DNA of 64,000 nt from Bacteroidota bacterium (lineage in GTDB: Bacteria; Bacteroidota; Bacteroidia; B-17B0; Aurantibacillaceae). A program made the translations under genes and the position numbers. This document shows, piece by piece, positions 55,301-63,638 of the stretch (position 1 is the first letter of the stretch; each line of letters starts with the position of its first letter). The notes under the pieces were generated by a model that made no database searches, was not told the DNA's origin, and was given only the letters and a program-made list of their open reading frames with translations. Where the stretch lies: NCBI GenBank assembly GCA_016711805.1, contig JADJSH010000005.1, positions 124,001-188,000 on the forward strand, in the 5' to 3' direction.

Positions 55301-56620
55301 ATGAAAAAACATGTCACTATAGAAGAATTATATCGATTGTTTATCAATTGCAATCAAAAAATAACAACCGATACTCGTAAGCTTGAGAAAGGCGCCATTT
55401 TTTTTGCCTTAAAGGGTGATAATTTTGATGCAAATACGTTTGCAGAGCAAGCTGTTGATGCTGGTTGTGCTTACGCCATTGTTGATTCAGAAACAATGAG
55501 TAATGGTACAAATATTTTACTAGTAAATGATGTTTTGGAAACCTTGCAACAATTAGCAAAATATCACCGTCAACAGTTAAAATTCCCTATAATTGGCATT
55601 ACAGGTAGCAATGGAAAAACAACTAATAAAGAATTAATCCATGCAGTACTTTCTAAAAAGTATAATACCTATGCTACAAAAGGAAATTTAAATAACCATA
55701 TTGGCGTTCCGTTAACTTTATTAGCATTAACAAGCGAGCACGAAATGGCTATCGTTGAAATGGGAGCTAATCACCAAGGGGAAATTGCGATGCTAAGCGA
55801 TTTATCGAATCCTGATTATGGGATGATTACAAACATAGGAAAAGCTCATTTGGAAGGCTTTGGCGGGATAGAAGGTGTTAAAAAAGGAAAGAGTGAATTG
55901 TATAAACATATTAAACAGAAAAATGGAAAAATTTTCTTAAACGGAAACGACTCTGTTTTGATGGAGTTAAGTAATGATTTAGATAAAATTTATTATGGAG
56001 AAAATAGTGATTTTGATGTGCATGGAAAGTCGTTTTTAAATTCTGAATTTGTTGAATTTAAATGGAATGTTAGAGGTGAGAGCATTGATAATCAACCATT
56101 GGTAAAGACTCATATGTTTGGACAGTATAATTTTATTAATTTATTATGCGCTGCTTGTATCGGTAATTATTTTGGAGTAACAGCAAACGATGTTAATGAT
56201 GCGCTAGCTTCATATATACCAGAAATGAATCGTTCGCAAATAAAAAAAACACTATCAAATACACTTATTTTGGATGCGTATAATGCAAATCCAAGTAGCA
56301 TGGGTTTAGCCATCGATAATTTCAATAAGCAAGTCTTCGATAATAAAATAGTTATTTTAGGTGATATGCTTGAGTTAGGAGAGTATAGTGAAGAAGAGCA
56401 CAAAAAGATAATTAAGCAAATAGAATGTTGTGATTTTAAAAGAGTAGTATTTGTAGGAATACAATTTTTCAAATTAAAAGATCAGTTTAGTAAGTTTCAG
56501 TTTTTTAAAAATATCGAGGAGTTACATGCAAATGTAGATGCTATTAAAATCAACGGTTCCATCATATTAATTAAGGGTTCTAGAGGAATTCGATTAGAGA
56601 AAATTGTAGATATTTTGTAG
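55301..56620 (+). CDS. murF: UDP-MurNAc-tripeptide--D-Ala-D-Ala ligase MurF
   Basis: A 439-residue Mur ligase that adds D-Ala-D-Ala to the peptidoglycan precursor in the cytoplasm. The N-terminal UDP-binding region has TDTRKLEKGAIFFALKGDNFDAN. The ATP P-loop is IIGITGSNGKTTNKEL (about 100-115), followed by EMGANHQGEIAMLS, NIGKAHLEGFG, ILDAYNANPSSM and GDMLELGE. Length and motifs are complete. A terminator separates it from gldJ, but the gldJ-murF adjacency is itself typical of Bacteroidota. Confidence 0.96.
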   Translation: MKKHVTIEELYRLFINCNQKITTDTRKLEKGAIFFALKGDNFDANTFAEQAVDAGCAYAIVDSETMSNGTNILLVNDVLETLQQLAKYHRQQLKFPIIGITGSNGKTTNKELIHAVLSKKYNTYATKGNLNNHIGVPLTLLALTSEHEMAIVEMGANHQGEIAMLSDLSNPDYGMITNIGKAHLEGFGGIEGVKKGKSELYKHIKQKNGKIFLNGNDSVLMELSNDLDKIYYGENSDFDVHGKSFLNSEFVEFKWNVRGESIDNQPLVKTHMFGQYNFINLLCAACIGNYFGVTANDVNDALASYIPEMNRSQIKKTLSNTLILDAYNANPSSMGLAIDNFNKQVFDNKIVILGDMLELGEYSEEEHKKIIKQIECCDFKRVVFVGIQFFKLKDQFSKFQFFKNIEELHANVDAIKINGSIILIKGSRGIRLEKIVDIL

Positions 56621-56704
56621 GCTTTTTTTTGTTAAATGATTAGTTATTATATTATTTAATCATTAAATTTGTGATATGTTGTTTAATTAAAAACCAAAAA
56701 AATC

Positions 56705-58702
56705 ATGAAAAAACAGTTACTATTTGGAGTTGCAGCCTTTGCTTTTTTAGCATCGAATGCACAAAACCAAGCCGGCAAAAAAGTGATGATGCCTGAAAAA
56801 AGCACTTTAAAGGCTTATAAGTATGAAAAATTAAGACCAGGAACTCCTGAAGTTATTGATGATTCTTATAAGAATGCACAAACTGCTGCCACGAAATCTA
56901 AAGTTTCAAAACCTGGCTCAGTTAGTAAAACTACAGCTATAACTCAAAACATTATTGGTCATACTTGGTATGATTTACAATCTAACTCAGCAGTAGGAGA
57001 TAGAATTGTTGTAAATGCTGACGGCTCAATTGCAGCTTGTTGGACAATTGAACCAGATTTAGGAGCTGGAGATCCAGGAACTTCTTATGCTAACCGTGGG
57101 ACAGGATATAATTACTATGATGGATCTAACTGGGGTGCTGAACCAACTGCTCGTATTGAAACTGTAAGAACGGGTTGGGGAAATGTAGTTAATACAGGTA
57201 CTGGAAAAGAAGCGGTAGTTTCTCACAATGGTACTTCTTTATACCAAGCAATAAGAGGAACAAAAGGAACAGGAAGTTGGACAGGATTAGTGCCTTTCGC
57301 TAGTCCGTCTGGTGCTGCTGTTACTTGGCCACGTATGGTTGGTACAACAACAGGTGATACTCTTTATAACATTGCTGCGGCAAATGGTACTGCTTTAGGG
57401 CAAGATGTTCCTGTAGTTTTCAGTCGTTCAACTGATGGCGGAGCAACTTGGGATATCACGAATTCAGTTCCAACTGGTTTAGATGCTAGTAAATTTTTAG
57501 GTTTTGGTGGTGATGGGTATGCTATTGCTGCTCGCGGACCAGTAGTTGCAATTGTTGCTGGTAATGTAGATTCTGATGTAGCTTTAGTAAAATCAACGGA
57601 TGGTGGTGTTACTTGGACAACAGATCGTACAGTTTATAAATTCCCTCTTTCATTATACAATTCAGCTACTACAATTTCTGATATTGATAATGACGCTTTA
57701 GTAGATACTGTTTTAACAAATGATGGTATTTATTCAATTGCATTGGATAATAATAACATGGCTCATATTTTCTTTGGAAGAACATATATGTATGGTGATG
57801 GTTCTCAAGGTACATTCACATTTTATGGTGTAGATGGTTTATGCTACTGGAATGAGTCAATGGCTGATGCAGTTGCTAACACAGATCCAGATATTTTAAG
57901 TTCAAATGCAATCGTGGTTGCAGGTGTAGAAGATTTAAATGGAAACAATACAATTGATGCTGGAAATCCTGCAACTGGTACAGGTTATGGAGCTTTCCGT
58001 GGATCTTTAACATCTTACCCTAGTTGTGCTTTTGATGCTCAAAATAACTTATACTTATCTTATTCATCGTTAAATGACACATTAAGATCTTATGTTAATA
58101 CTGACAAAAACGTTCGTCATATTTATGTTACTAAACGTTTAGCAAATGCTATTAACCCTGATGATTTTTGTCAACCAATTGAATTAGACGAATTTAATTC
58201 AACTACTTTAGAGATTTTTGAAGGTATGTATGGGTCAATGGCAAAAAGAGTTGACGGAAGCGTACATTTAGTTTATATGCGTGATGTTGCTCCTGGTCAT
58301 GGTGTTCCGCCATCTTCAGGAACTAACCAAGATCAAACTGAAAATCACCAACAGTCTTCTGAAATTGTTTATGCTAAAATTCCAGTTGGAGATATTGGAA
58401 ACTGTCCTTTACCAACAGGTATTAAAAATATAACTTCATCATCAGTTTTAGGTTTAAATTTCTATCCTAACCCAGCTTCAAACAATGCTACTATTGATGT
58501 AACATTAAACGAAACTGCTAAAGTAGAGATCGCGATTTTAAATACAGTTGGACAAACAGTTTACACAACTGCAGTTAACGGAAACGTTGGAAGCAATAAA
58601 GTTGATGTTAACTTAAACAACTTAAGCGCTGGTTTATATTTCTATCAAGTAAAAGTTGGTAATAGCAAAGCTATCACTCAAAAATTTGCTGTAGAGAAAT
58701 AA
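56705..58702 (+). CDS. Large secreted protein with Asp-box repeats and T9SS type A sorting domain
   Basis: A 665-residue exported protein with a signal peptide (1-19, SNA|QNQA). The middle carries sialidase-like Asp-box motifs (STDGGATWD, STDGGVTWT) and other beta-propeller-like strands, suggesting a six-bladed BNR fold. No sialidase catalytic set can be recognised with confidence. The C-terminus is a type A sorting domain (LGLNFYPNPASNNATIDVT, LSAGLYFYQVKVGN). An upstream TAAATTTG (56664-56671) is a possible -7 element. It ends in a strong terminator. Function is unknown: an adhesin or an enzyme with lost or unrecognised catalytic residues. Confidence 0.75.
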   Translation: MKKQLLFGVAAFAFLASNAQNQAGKKVMMPEKSTLKAYKYEKLRPGTPEVIDDSYKNAQTAATKSKVSKPGSVSKTTAITQNIIGHTWYDLQSNSAVGDRIVVNADGSIAACWTIEPDLGAGDPGTSYANRGTGYNYYDGSNWGAEPTARIETVRTGWGNVVNTGTGKEAVVSHNGTSLYQAIRGTKGTGSWTGLVPFASPSGAAVTWPRMVGTTTGDTLYNIAAANGTALGQDVPVVFSRSTDGGATWDITNSVPTGLDASKFLGFGGDGYAIAARGPVVAIVAGNVDSDVALVKSTDGGVTWTTDRTVYKFPLSLYNSATTISDIDNDALVDTVLTNDGIYSIALDNNNMAHIFFGRTYMYGDGSQGTFTFYGVDGLCYWNESMADAVANTDPDILSSNAIVVAGVEDLNGNNTIDAGNPATGTGYGAFRGSLTSYPSCAFDAQNNLYLSYSSLNDTLRSYVNTDKNVRHIYVTKRLANAINPDDFCQPIELDEFNSTTLEIFEGMYGSMAKRVDGSVHLVYMRDVAPGHGVPPSSGTNQDQTENHQQSSEIVYAKIPVGDIGNCPLPTGIKNITSSSVLGLNFYPNPASNNATIDVTLNETAKVEIAILNTVGQTVYTTAVNGNVGSNKVDVNLNNLSAGLYFYQVKVGNSKAITQKFAVEK

Positions 58703-58725
58703 TATTTAGTTCTATAGAATTTTAT

Positions 58726-58760
58726 AAAAAGAGCTATTCGAAAGAATAGCTCTTTTTTTT
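58726..58760 (+). terminator. Terminator after the Asp-box protein gene
   Basis: AAAGAGCTATTC and GAATAGCTCTTT form a perfect stem (core 58731-58752) followed by T8. Confidence 0.88.
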
Positions 58761-58802
58761 ATGAAAAAAATACATTTTTTCTTTTTAGAATGGAAAAAAG
58801 TA

Positions 58803-58810
58803 TATCTTTG
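58803..58810 (+). promoter_or_regulatory. -7 element of tRNA-Pro
   Basis: TATCTTTG matches TAnnTTTG and is followed by CAC, as in many Bacteroidota stable-RNA promoters. The expected -33 area is T-rich but has no clean TTG. The tRNA begins 38 nt downstream. Confidence 0.55.
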
Positions 58811-58848
58811 CACTCTAATTTTTTATAAGGAGTTTTTTTATAAAAAAG

Positions 58849-58922
58849 CGGGGTGTAGCGTAGCCCGGTATCGCGCCACGTTTGGGACGTGGAGGCCGTC
58901 AGTTCGAATCTGGCCACCCCGA
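58849..58922 (+). tRNA. tRNA-Pro (anticodon TGG)
   Basis: A 74-nt cloverleaf with acceptor stem CGGGGTG/CACCCCG, D arm with AGCCCGGTA, anticodon stem CCACG/CGTGG with loop TTTGGGA (anticodon TGG), T loop TTCGAATC and discriminator A. CCA is not encoded. Start C1 is normal for tRNA-Pro. Confidence 0.96.
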
Positions 58923-58923
58923 C

Positions 58924-58952
58924 AAAGCCTTTCAGAGATGAAAGGCTTTTTT
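58924..58952 (+). terminator. Terminator after tRNA-Pro
   Basis: AAAGCCTTTCA and TGAAAGGCTTT pair around a 6-nt loop, with T6 after. It starts 2 nt after the tRNA. Confidence 0.85.
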
Positions 58953-59052
58953 GTTTCAAAAGATCTGTGTTTTAGAAAGGTTTTGATTGTATTTACTGAG
59001 TAAGATAATACTCTATTTTTTATTGAAGCAAATTGGGGTATAAAGTTTTTAA

Positions 59053-59388
59053 CTAAAAGATATCTACCAGCCCTTTTGCAAAAGACATAAAACCTAATAC
59101 AATAACTCCATATAATACATAACCAACAGGAGATTCTGAATTAAAGCTTATTAATGTAAAAAGTATACCTACCGCAACAGTTGCTGCGCCACCAATCATC
59201 AATTTAACGCCCTTAGCACGCTGCTCTCTTTTTCTAGCTTGCTTTATTCTATTGACTACATCTTTAATAGCGTCTTTAGTTGCACCTTGTTCTGCAAATT
59301 GAAGTTCAATATATACATTGTCGTAACCAGACGCATACATTTTCATAGCTTCGTCGTATAGTTCCTCTGTAGTGTATTCTTTTTTCAT
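59053..59388 (-). CDS. Small membrane protein with N-terminal helical domain
   Basis: A 111-residue protein. The first ~55 residues are charged and helical (YTTEELYDEAMKMYASGYDNVYIELQFAEQG), reminiscent of a small helix bundle found at the start of several Bacteroidota membrane proteins. Two membrane segments follow (about 62-80 and 88-108). It starts 2 bp after the ppx stop, so it is third in the ppk-ppx operon and may take part in polyphosphate handling at the membrane, but no motif shows this. I do not recognise its family. Confidence 0.6.
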   Translation of the reverse strand: MKKEYTTEELYDEAMKMYASGYDNVYIELQFAEQGATKDAIKDVVNRIKQARKREQRAKGVKLMIGGAATVAVGILFTLISFNSESPVGYVLYGVIVLGFMSFAKGLVDIF

Positions 59389-59390
59389 TA

Positions 59391-60272
59391 CTACTTTTTT
59401 GCTTTTGCTCGATCATACAAATCATGTACGATTCCATCTGATAAACCTATTTGTGGAATGAAAATATCTTCGATATCAGCTGTTTTCATAATAGTGATGA
59501 ATATCTTAGAAGCATGAACAATTACATTGGTTTTATTGGGCTTTAAACTTAATATTTCTATGCGTTCTTCGTAGGTATAAGAGTTCAACATGTCGTTAAT
59601 GCCTTTTAATTTGCTGTAACTTAAATTCTTATTCTCTTTCTTGGTCATTTTAAATATCTTATTGATATTCCCTCCTGAGCCAATAGCACGTAAGGGACTA
59701 TAACCAAATGTCGTTTTCTTAATCCAATCTTTCATTAATTCCCATTCATCTTTCTCAACCTTGTCTAAAAGCATCCGCACAGTTCCAATATTAAAGGATT
59801 TAGCAGCAATAACTTTATGATTACTGTATAGAGTAAGTTCTGTGCTACCACCACCAACGTCTATATATAAATAAGAATGTTTAGGATTTAATAATTCTTC
59901 GATATGGTTAGAGAACACTAACTGTGCCTCTAATTTTCCATCAATAATTTCTACTTCTAAGTCAGCTTCCTTTTTTATGCGAGCAATAATTTCTTCGCTG
60001 TTACTCGCGTCTCGCATGGCGCTAGTTGCAACTGCTCTATAGCCATCAACTTCATACACTTTAATTAATTCTTTAAAGCCACGCATCGCTGTAATTAGTT
60101 TTTCTGCTTTTCTTTCCGAAATTTTTCCGTTTAAAAAAACGTCTTCTCCCAAACGAATCGGTAAACGAATTAATTCTTCCTTGCTAAAGTGAGGCTTTCC
60201 ATTAACTTCATATGCTCTGCAAAATAATAATCGCATCGCGTTACTTCCAATATCAACAGCTGCAAAAATCAT
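59391..60272 (-). CDS. ppx: Exopolyphosphatase / Ppx-GppA family phosphatase
   Basis: A 293-residue ASKHA-fold enzyme. The N-terminal phosphate loop AAVDIGSNAMRLLF (about 4-17), ATSAMRDASN (about 83-92), the second phosphate loop YIDVGGGSTELTLY (about 137-150) and the later IGSGGNINKIF are all present. It has the two core domains only, lacking the C-terminal extension of E. coli Ppx, as is common in Bacteroidota. Start overlaps the ppk stop (ATGA), so ppx and ppk are translationally coupled. It hydrolyses polyphosphate or pppGpp; which one dominates cannot be seen. Confidence 0.92.
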   Translation of the reverse strand: MIFAAVDIGSNAMRLLFCRAYEVNGKPHFSKEELIRLPIRLGEDVFLNGKISERKAEKLITAMRGFKELIKVYEVDGYRAVATSAMRDASNSEEIIARIKKEADLEVEIIDGKLEAQLVFSNHIEELLNPKHSYLYIDVGGGSTELTLYSNHKVIAAKSFNIGTVRMLLDKVEKDEWELMKDWIKKTTFGYSPLRAIGSGGNINKIFKMTKKENKNLSYSKLKGINDMLNSYTYEERIEILSLKPNKTNVIVHASKIFITIMKTADIEDIFIPQIGLSDGIVHDLYDRAKAKK

Positions 60273-62383
60273 ATTTTAGATAAGGCTTTAGTGACAGGTT
60301 TCGTGTTTAAATATGATTCTTTATCTTTTTTGAGATAGTTATAAATTTCGTCTTGAACGCGAATTTTACGTTCTCCGGGTTTTGCTTTTTTATATAAGTT
60401 TTGTTGCAGTCTATCTAATATTCGCACTTTGGTGTTTCCAGATAATTGAATATCAATAATCGTTTTAATTTGTTTTTTTACGTCTGCATCTAATATAGGA
60501 ACAGCCACTTCACTTCTGCTATCTAAATTACGGCTCATCCAATCGGCTGAGGTAATGTAAATTTTTTCGTTACCACCATTTGCAAAAATAAATACACGTG
60601 CGTGCTCTAAATATTTATCTACAATGCTATAAGCTTTAATATTGTCGCTATATCCTGTAATTTCTGTTACTAAGGAGCAAATACCTCTAACAATTAATGT
60701 AATTTGAACGCCAGCTTGAGATGCTTCATATAATTTTTCAATCATATCTTTGTCTACCAAGCTGTTCATTTTTAAAATCATGTAAGCTTTCTTTCCGGCT
60801 TTAGCGTTTGAAATTTCTTTATCGATTAAATTTACAAAGGTTTGTCGCATAAAGAACGGTGCTACCGCCAAATGTTTGTATACACCCGTTTTAAAATTAT
60901 TTGCATAAAAATCAAACACACTCGAAATTTCATCTGTTATATTTTTATCAGCGGTTAATAAACTAAAGTCGGTATAGATTCGAGCTGTTTTTTCATTAAA
61001 ATTGCCAGTACCAATATGGGCGTATTTAATTTCTTTTCCTCTTACGCGAGTCGTAATTAAAAATAATTTACTGTGAACTTTTAATCCAGGTACACCGTAA
61101 ATAACGGTTGCACCTTCTTCTTGTAATTTATTAGCCCAATAAATATTATTTTGTTCATCAAAACGTGCCTGTAATTCAACTAACACAGTAACTTTTTTGC
61201 CGTTTTTAATAGCATTTACCAAAGCATTGGCAATTTTAGAAGAGTCTGCTACACGATATAAAGTGATTTTAATAGATTCAACCGTTGGGTCAATTGAGGC
61301 TTCTCTCAATAAGGTAATGGTGTGGTCGTAAGTATGGTATGGATAGTGTAAAAGGATGTCTTTTTGTTTTATGACATTTAAAATACTTGTATTGATGTTA
61401 TATAAGTATTTATGACTTAATGGACGAGGATGTTCATACATTAATTTTTTCTCGCCAATATTTGGGAAACCAATAAAATCTTTGAAGTTATGATATCGAC
61501 CGCCAGGAATGGCATTATCTTTTTTATCCATTCCTAGTTTTTTCATGATAAAGGCTAGCATTTCCTTACTCATAGTACTATCATAAACAAAACGAACAGG
61601 CTGCCCTTTCTTTCTATCCTTAACTCCTTTTGATATTTTTTCCAACATGCTTTTACTTACATCTTGGTCAATATCTAATTCGGCATCACGCGTTAGTTTA
61701 ATATTAATAGCTTCTTTTGTTGTATAGCCAAATACTGAAAACATTTCATGAACATTGTATCTAATAACATCATCTAACAAGATAATGTATTTTTTATTTT
61801 TTTCTTGTGGTAAAATAATAAAACGACCTGTTGATTTTGATGGTATTTCAATAAGTGCGTATTTGTTTTTTTGATTTTGAATGGTTGAGATTAAACGAAC
61901 AAACAAATAACCCGATTTATCCTTCATATAGGGAAATGATTTGTTTTCATCCACCATAATTGGAAACAAATTCGTTTCAACTTCTTTATGAAAATAATCT
62001 TTTACAAACTCTTGCTGCTCTTTGTTTAGCTGTTTTTCGTTGATGATAAAAACATTTTGTTTAGCTAATTCGTGGAGTAACTCTTGATAAATTTCTTCGA
62101 AATTTTGTTGTTGCTCAATTACTTTACGTTGCAGCTTTTGTAATAATTCTTTTGGATCATCTCCATAAATATCGATGGCTTTTTTGCCAAGCTTAGTTAA
62201 GCGATTGATTGTAGCAACGCGAACTCGATAAAATTCATCTCGGTTATTACTAAATATTCCCAAAAACTTTAAGCGTTCAATTAATGGGGTTGAAGGATCT
62301 GATGCTTCCTGAAGTACACGTTCATTAAAAGAAAGCCAACTTATTTCTCTGTTGATGTGTGGGATTTTGCTTTGTTTCATCAT
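60269..62383 (-). CDS. ppk1: Polyphosphate kinase Ppk1
   Basis: A 704-residue enzyme that makes polyphosphate from ATP. The N-terminal domain has REISWLSFNERVLQEA, the head domain has NNRDEFYRVRVA, and the C-terminal catalytic domains have VTVLVELQARFDEQNNIYWAN, the phospho-accepting histidine in GLKVHSKLFLITT, and YAHIGTGNFNEKTARIYTD. The second phospholipase D-like repeat includes FIFANGGNEKIYITSADWMSRNLD. Start ATG 62383 is chosen because the frame otherwise begins at a TTG; an adjacent ATG at 62380 is possible. A TATATTTG element (62410-62417) lies 27 bp upstream. Confidence 0.95.
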   Translation of the reverse strand: MMKQSKIPHINREISWLSFNERVLQEASDPSTPLIERLKFLGIFSNNRDEFYRVRVATINRLTKLGKKAIDIYGDDPKELLQKLQRKVIEQQQNFEEIYQELLHELAKQNVFIINEKQLNKEQQEFVKDYFHKEVETNLFPIMVDENKSFPYMKDKSGYLFVRLISTIQNQKNKYALIEIPSKSTGRFIILPQEKNKKYIILLDDVIRYNVHEMFSVFGYTTKEAINIKLTRDAELDIDQDVSKSMLEKISKGVKDRKKGQPVRFVYDSTMSKEMLAFIMKKLGMDKKDNAIPGGRYHNFKDFIGFPNIGEKKLMYEHPRPLSHKYLYNINTSILNVIKQKDILLHYPYHTYDHTITLLREASIDPTVESIKITLYRVADSSKIANALVNAIKNGKKVTVLVELQARFDEQNNIYWANKLQEEGATVIYGVPGLKVHSKLFLITTRVRGKEIKYAHIGTGNFNEKTARIYTDFSLLTADKNITDEISSVFDFYANNFKTGVYKHLAVAPFFMRQTFVNLIDKEISNAKAGKKAYMILKMNSLVDKDMIEKLYEASQAGVQITLIVRGICSLVTEITGYSDNIKAYSIVDKYLEHARVFIFANGGNEKIYITSADWMSRNLDSRSEVAVPILDADVKKQIKTIIDIQLSGNTKVRILDRLQQNLYKKAKPGERKIRVQDEIYNYLKKDKESYLNTKPVTKALSKI

Positions 62384-62480
62384 AAAATTCAATCAGCTAT
62401 AATAGTTACCAAATATAAGCAATAAGCGCTAATTGTTTTTTGATTTTTATTACATTTGAACTTATTCAATTTTGCAATTA

Positions 62481-63101
62481 ATGACTTTTATCAAGAAAAA
62501 TATATCACTCTTTATTATCATTGTTTTTCACATAGTGGGCTTTGTTGGCTTCGTTATAAATCCGTCCTACTTTAGATCATTAAGCCCTGTTAATTTATTG
62601 TTATCATTTGGCTTAATTGTATTAATGAGTCAACAAACAAAATGGCAATTTTATGGCGCTATATCTTTAGTAGCGGTACTAGGTTTTTTTGTAGAGGTTT
62701 TGGGTGTAAAAACTGAGCTAATCTTTGGATCTTATCATTATGGACAATCTTTAGGCTATAAATGGTTATCTGTGCCATTGCTTATAGGTATTAATTGGAG
62801 CATGTTGTTGTATTGTACGGCTCAGCTTTCTAAATTTAAAAACACAATTGTAAATGCGGTTTTTGGAGCTGCTTTAATGGTAGGACTTGACTTTTTTATC
62901 GAGCAAAATGCGTCAAAGTTTGATTTTTGGTATTGGAAATCGGGTATTATTCCAATACAAAACTATATTGCTTGGTTTGTGATTGCTTTTTTGTTAAATT
63001 TACTAGTGCAGAAGCATTTGGCTCAAAAACCAAATTTAACTGCTAAAGCATTGTATTTTGTGCAATTAGCTTTTTTTTCGGCCCTTTACTTTTTTGTTTA
63101 A
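62481..63101 (+). CDS. CruF-like carotenoid biosynthesis membrane protein
   Basis: A 206-residue inner-membrane protein with six or seven hydrophobic segments. GFFVEVLGVKTELIFGSYHYGQSLGYKWLSVPLLIGINWSMLLYC and LMVGLDFFIEQNASKFDFWYW are the signatures of the carotenoid 1',2'-hydratase/CruF family (DUF422). CruF adds a hydroxyl at C-1' of an acyclic carotene end. It starts the operon cruF-crtZ-crtY. The ATG at 62481 is used; the frame extends three codons upstream only from a TTG. A TACATTTG element (62451-62458) precedes it. The family also includes other carotenoid enzymes, so the exact step is inferred from context. Confidence 0.82.
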   Translation: MTFIKKNISLFIIIVFHIVGFVGFVINPSYFRSLSPVNLLLSFGLIVLMSQQTKWQFYGAISLVAVLGFFVEVLGVKTELIFGSYHYGQSLGYKWLSVPLLIGINWSMLLYCTAQLSKFKNTIVNAVFGAALMVGLDFFIEQNASKFDFWYWKSGIIPIQNYIAWFVIAFLLNLLVQKHLAQKPNLTAKALYFVQLAFFSALYFFV

Positions 63102-63131
63102 ACAAATCAAAACTTAGTTTGTTATTTAATT

Positions 63132-63611
63132 ATGGTGCTTAATGTATTTATAATTATCGCTGCTTTTATGGCGATGGAATTTATGGCTTGGTTTACCCAT
63201 AAATACATTATGCATGGTGGTATGTGGCATTTTCATAAAGACCATCATGACCATAGTAATGAGTCTTTTTTTGAAAAAAACGACATTTTCTTTCTCATTT
63301 TTGCTTTGCCTAGTTGGTTAGGAATTATGTTTGGCGCTATGAATGGATTTGACTTTAAGTTTTATATTGGAATTGGTATTTTATTTTATGGAGTTGCTTA
63401 TTTTATGGTGCATGATGTTGTTATTCATCAGCGCTTTAAGTGGTTTAGCAAATCAGAGAATTGGTATGTAAAAGGTATTAAGCGTGCTCATAAAGTACAT
63501 CATAAGCATTTGGATAAGCATGACAGTGAAAATTTTGGAATGTTGATTGTACCTTTTCATTATTTCAAAGAAAAATCTTCCAAGCATCAGAGTGTTTTAA
63601 TTAACAGTTAA
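63132..63611 (+). CDS. crtZ: Beta-carotene hydroxylase CrtZ
   Basis: A 159-residue membrane di-iron hydroxylase that adds hydroxyls at C-3/C-3' of beta-ionone rings. The histidine-box set is complete: FTHKYIMHGGMWHFHKDHHDHS, VHDVVIHQRF and RAHKVHHKHLDKHDSENFG. Four hydrophobic segments surround them. Length is standard. It lies 30 bp after the cruF-like gene and 27 bp before the lycopene cyclase gene, so the three are one operon. Confidence 0.93.
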   Translation: MVLNVFIIIAAFMAMEFMAWFTHKYIMHGGMWHFHKDHHDHSNESFFEKNDIFFLIFALPSWLGIMFGAMNGFDFKFYIGIGILFYGVAYFMVHDVVIHQRFKWFSKSENWYVKGIKRAHKVHHKHLDKHDSENFGMLIVPFHYFKEKSSKHQSVLINS

Positions 63612-63638
63612 TTGTATCTTTAAGGCAATTAATAATAC

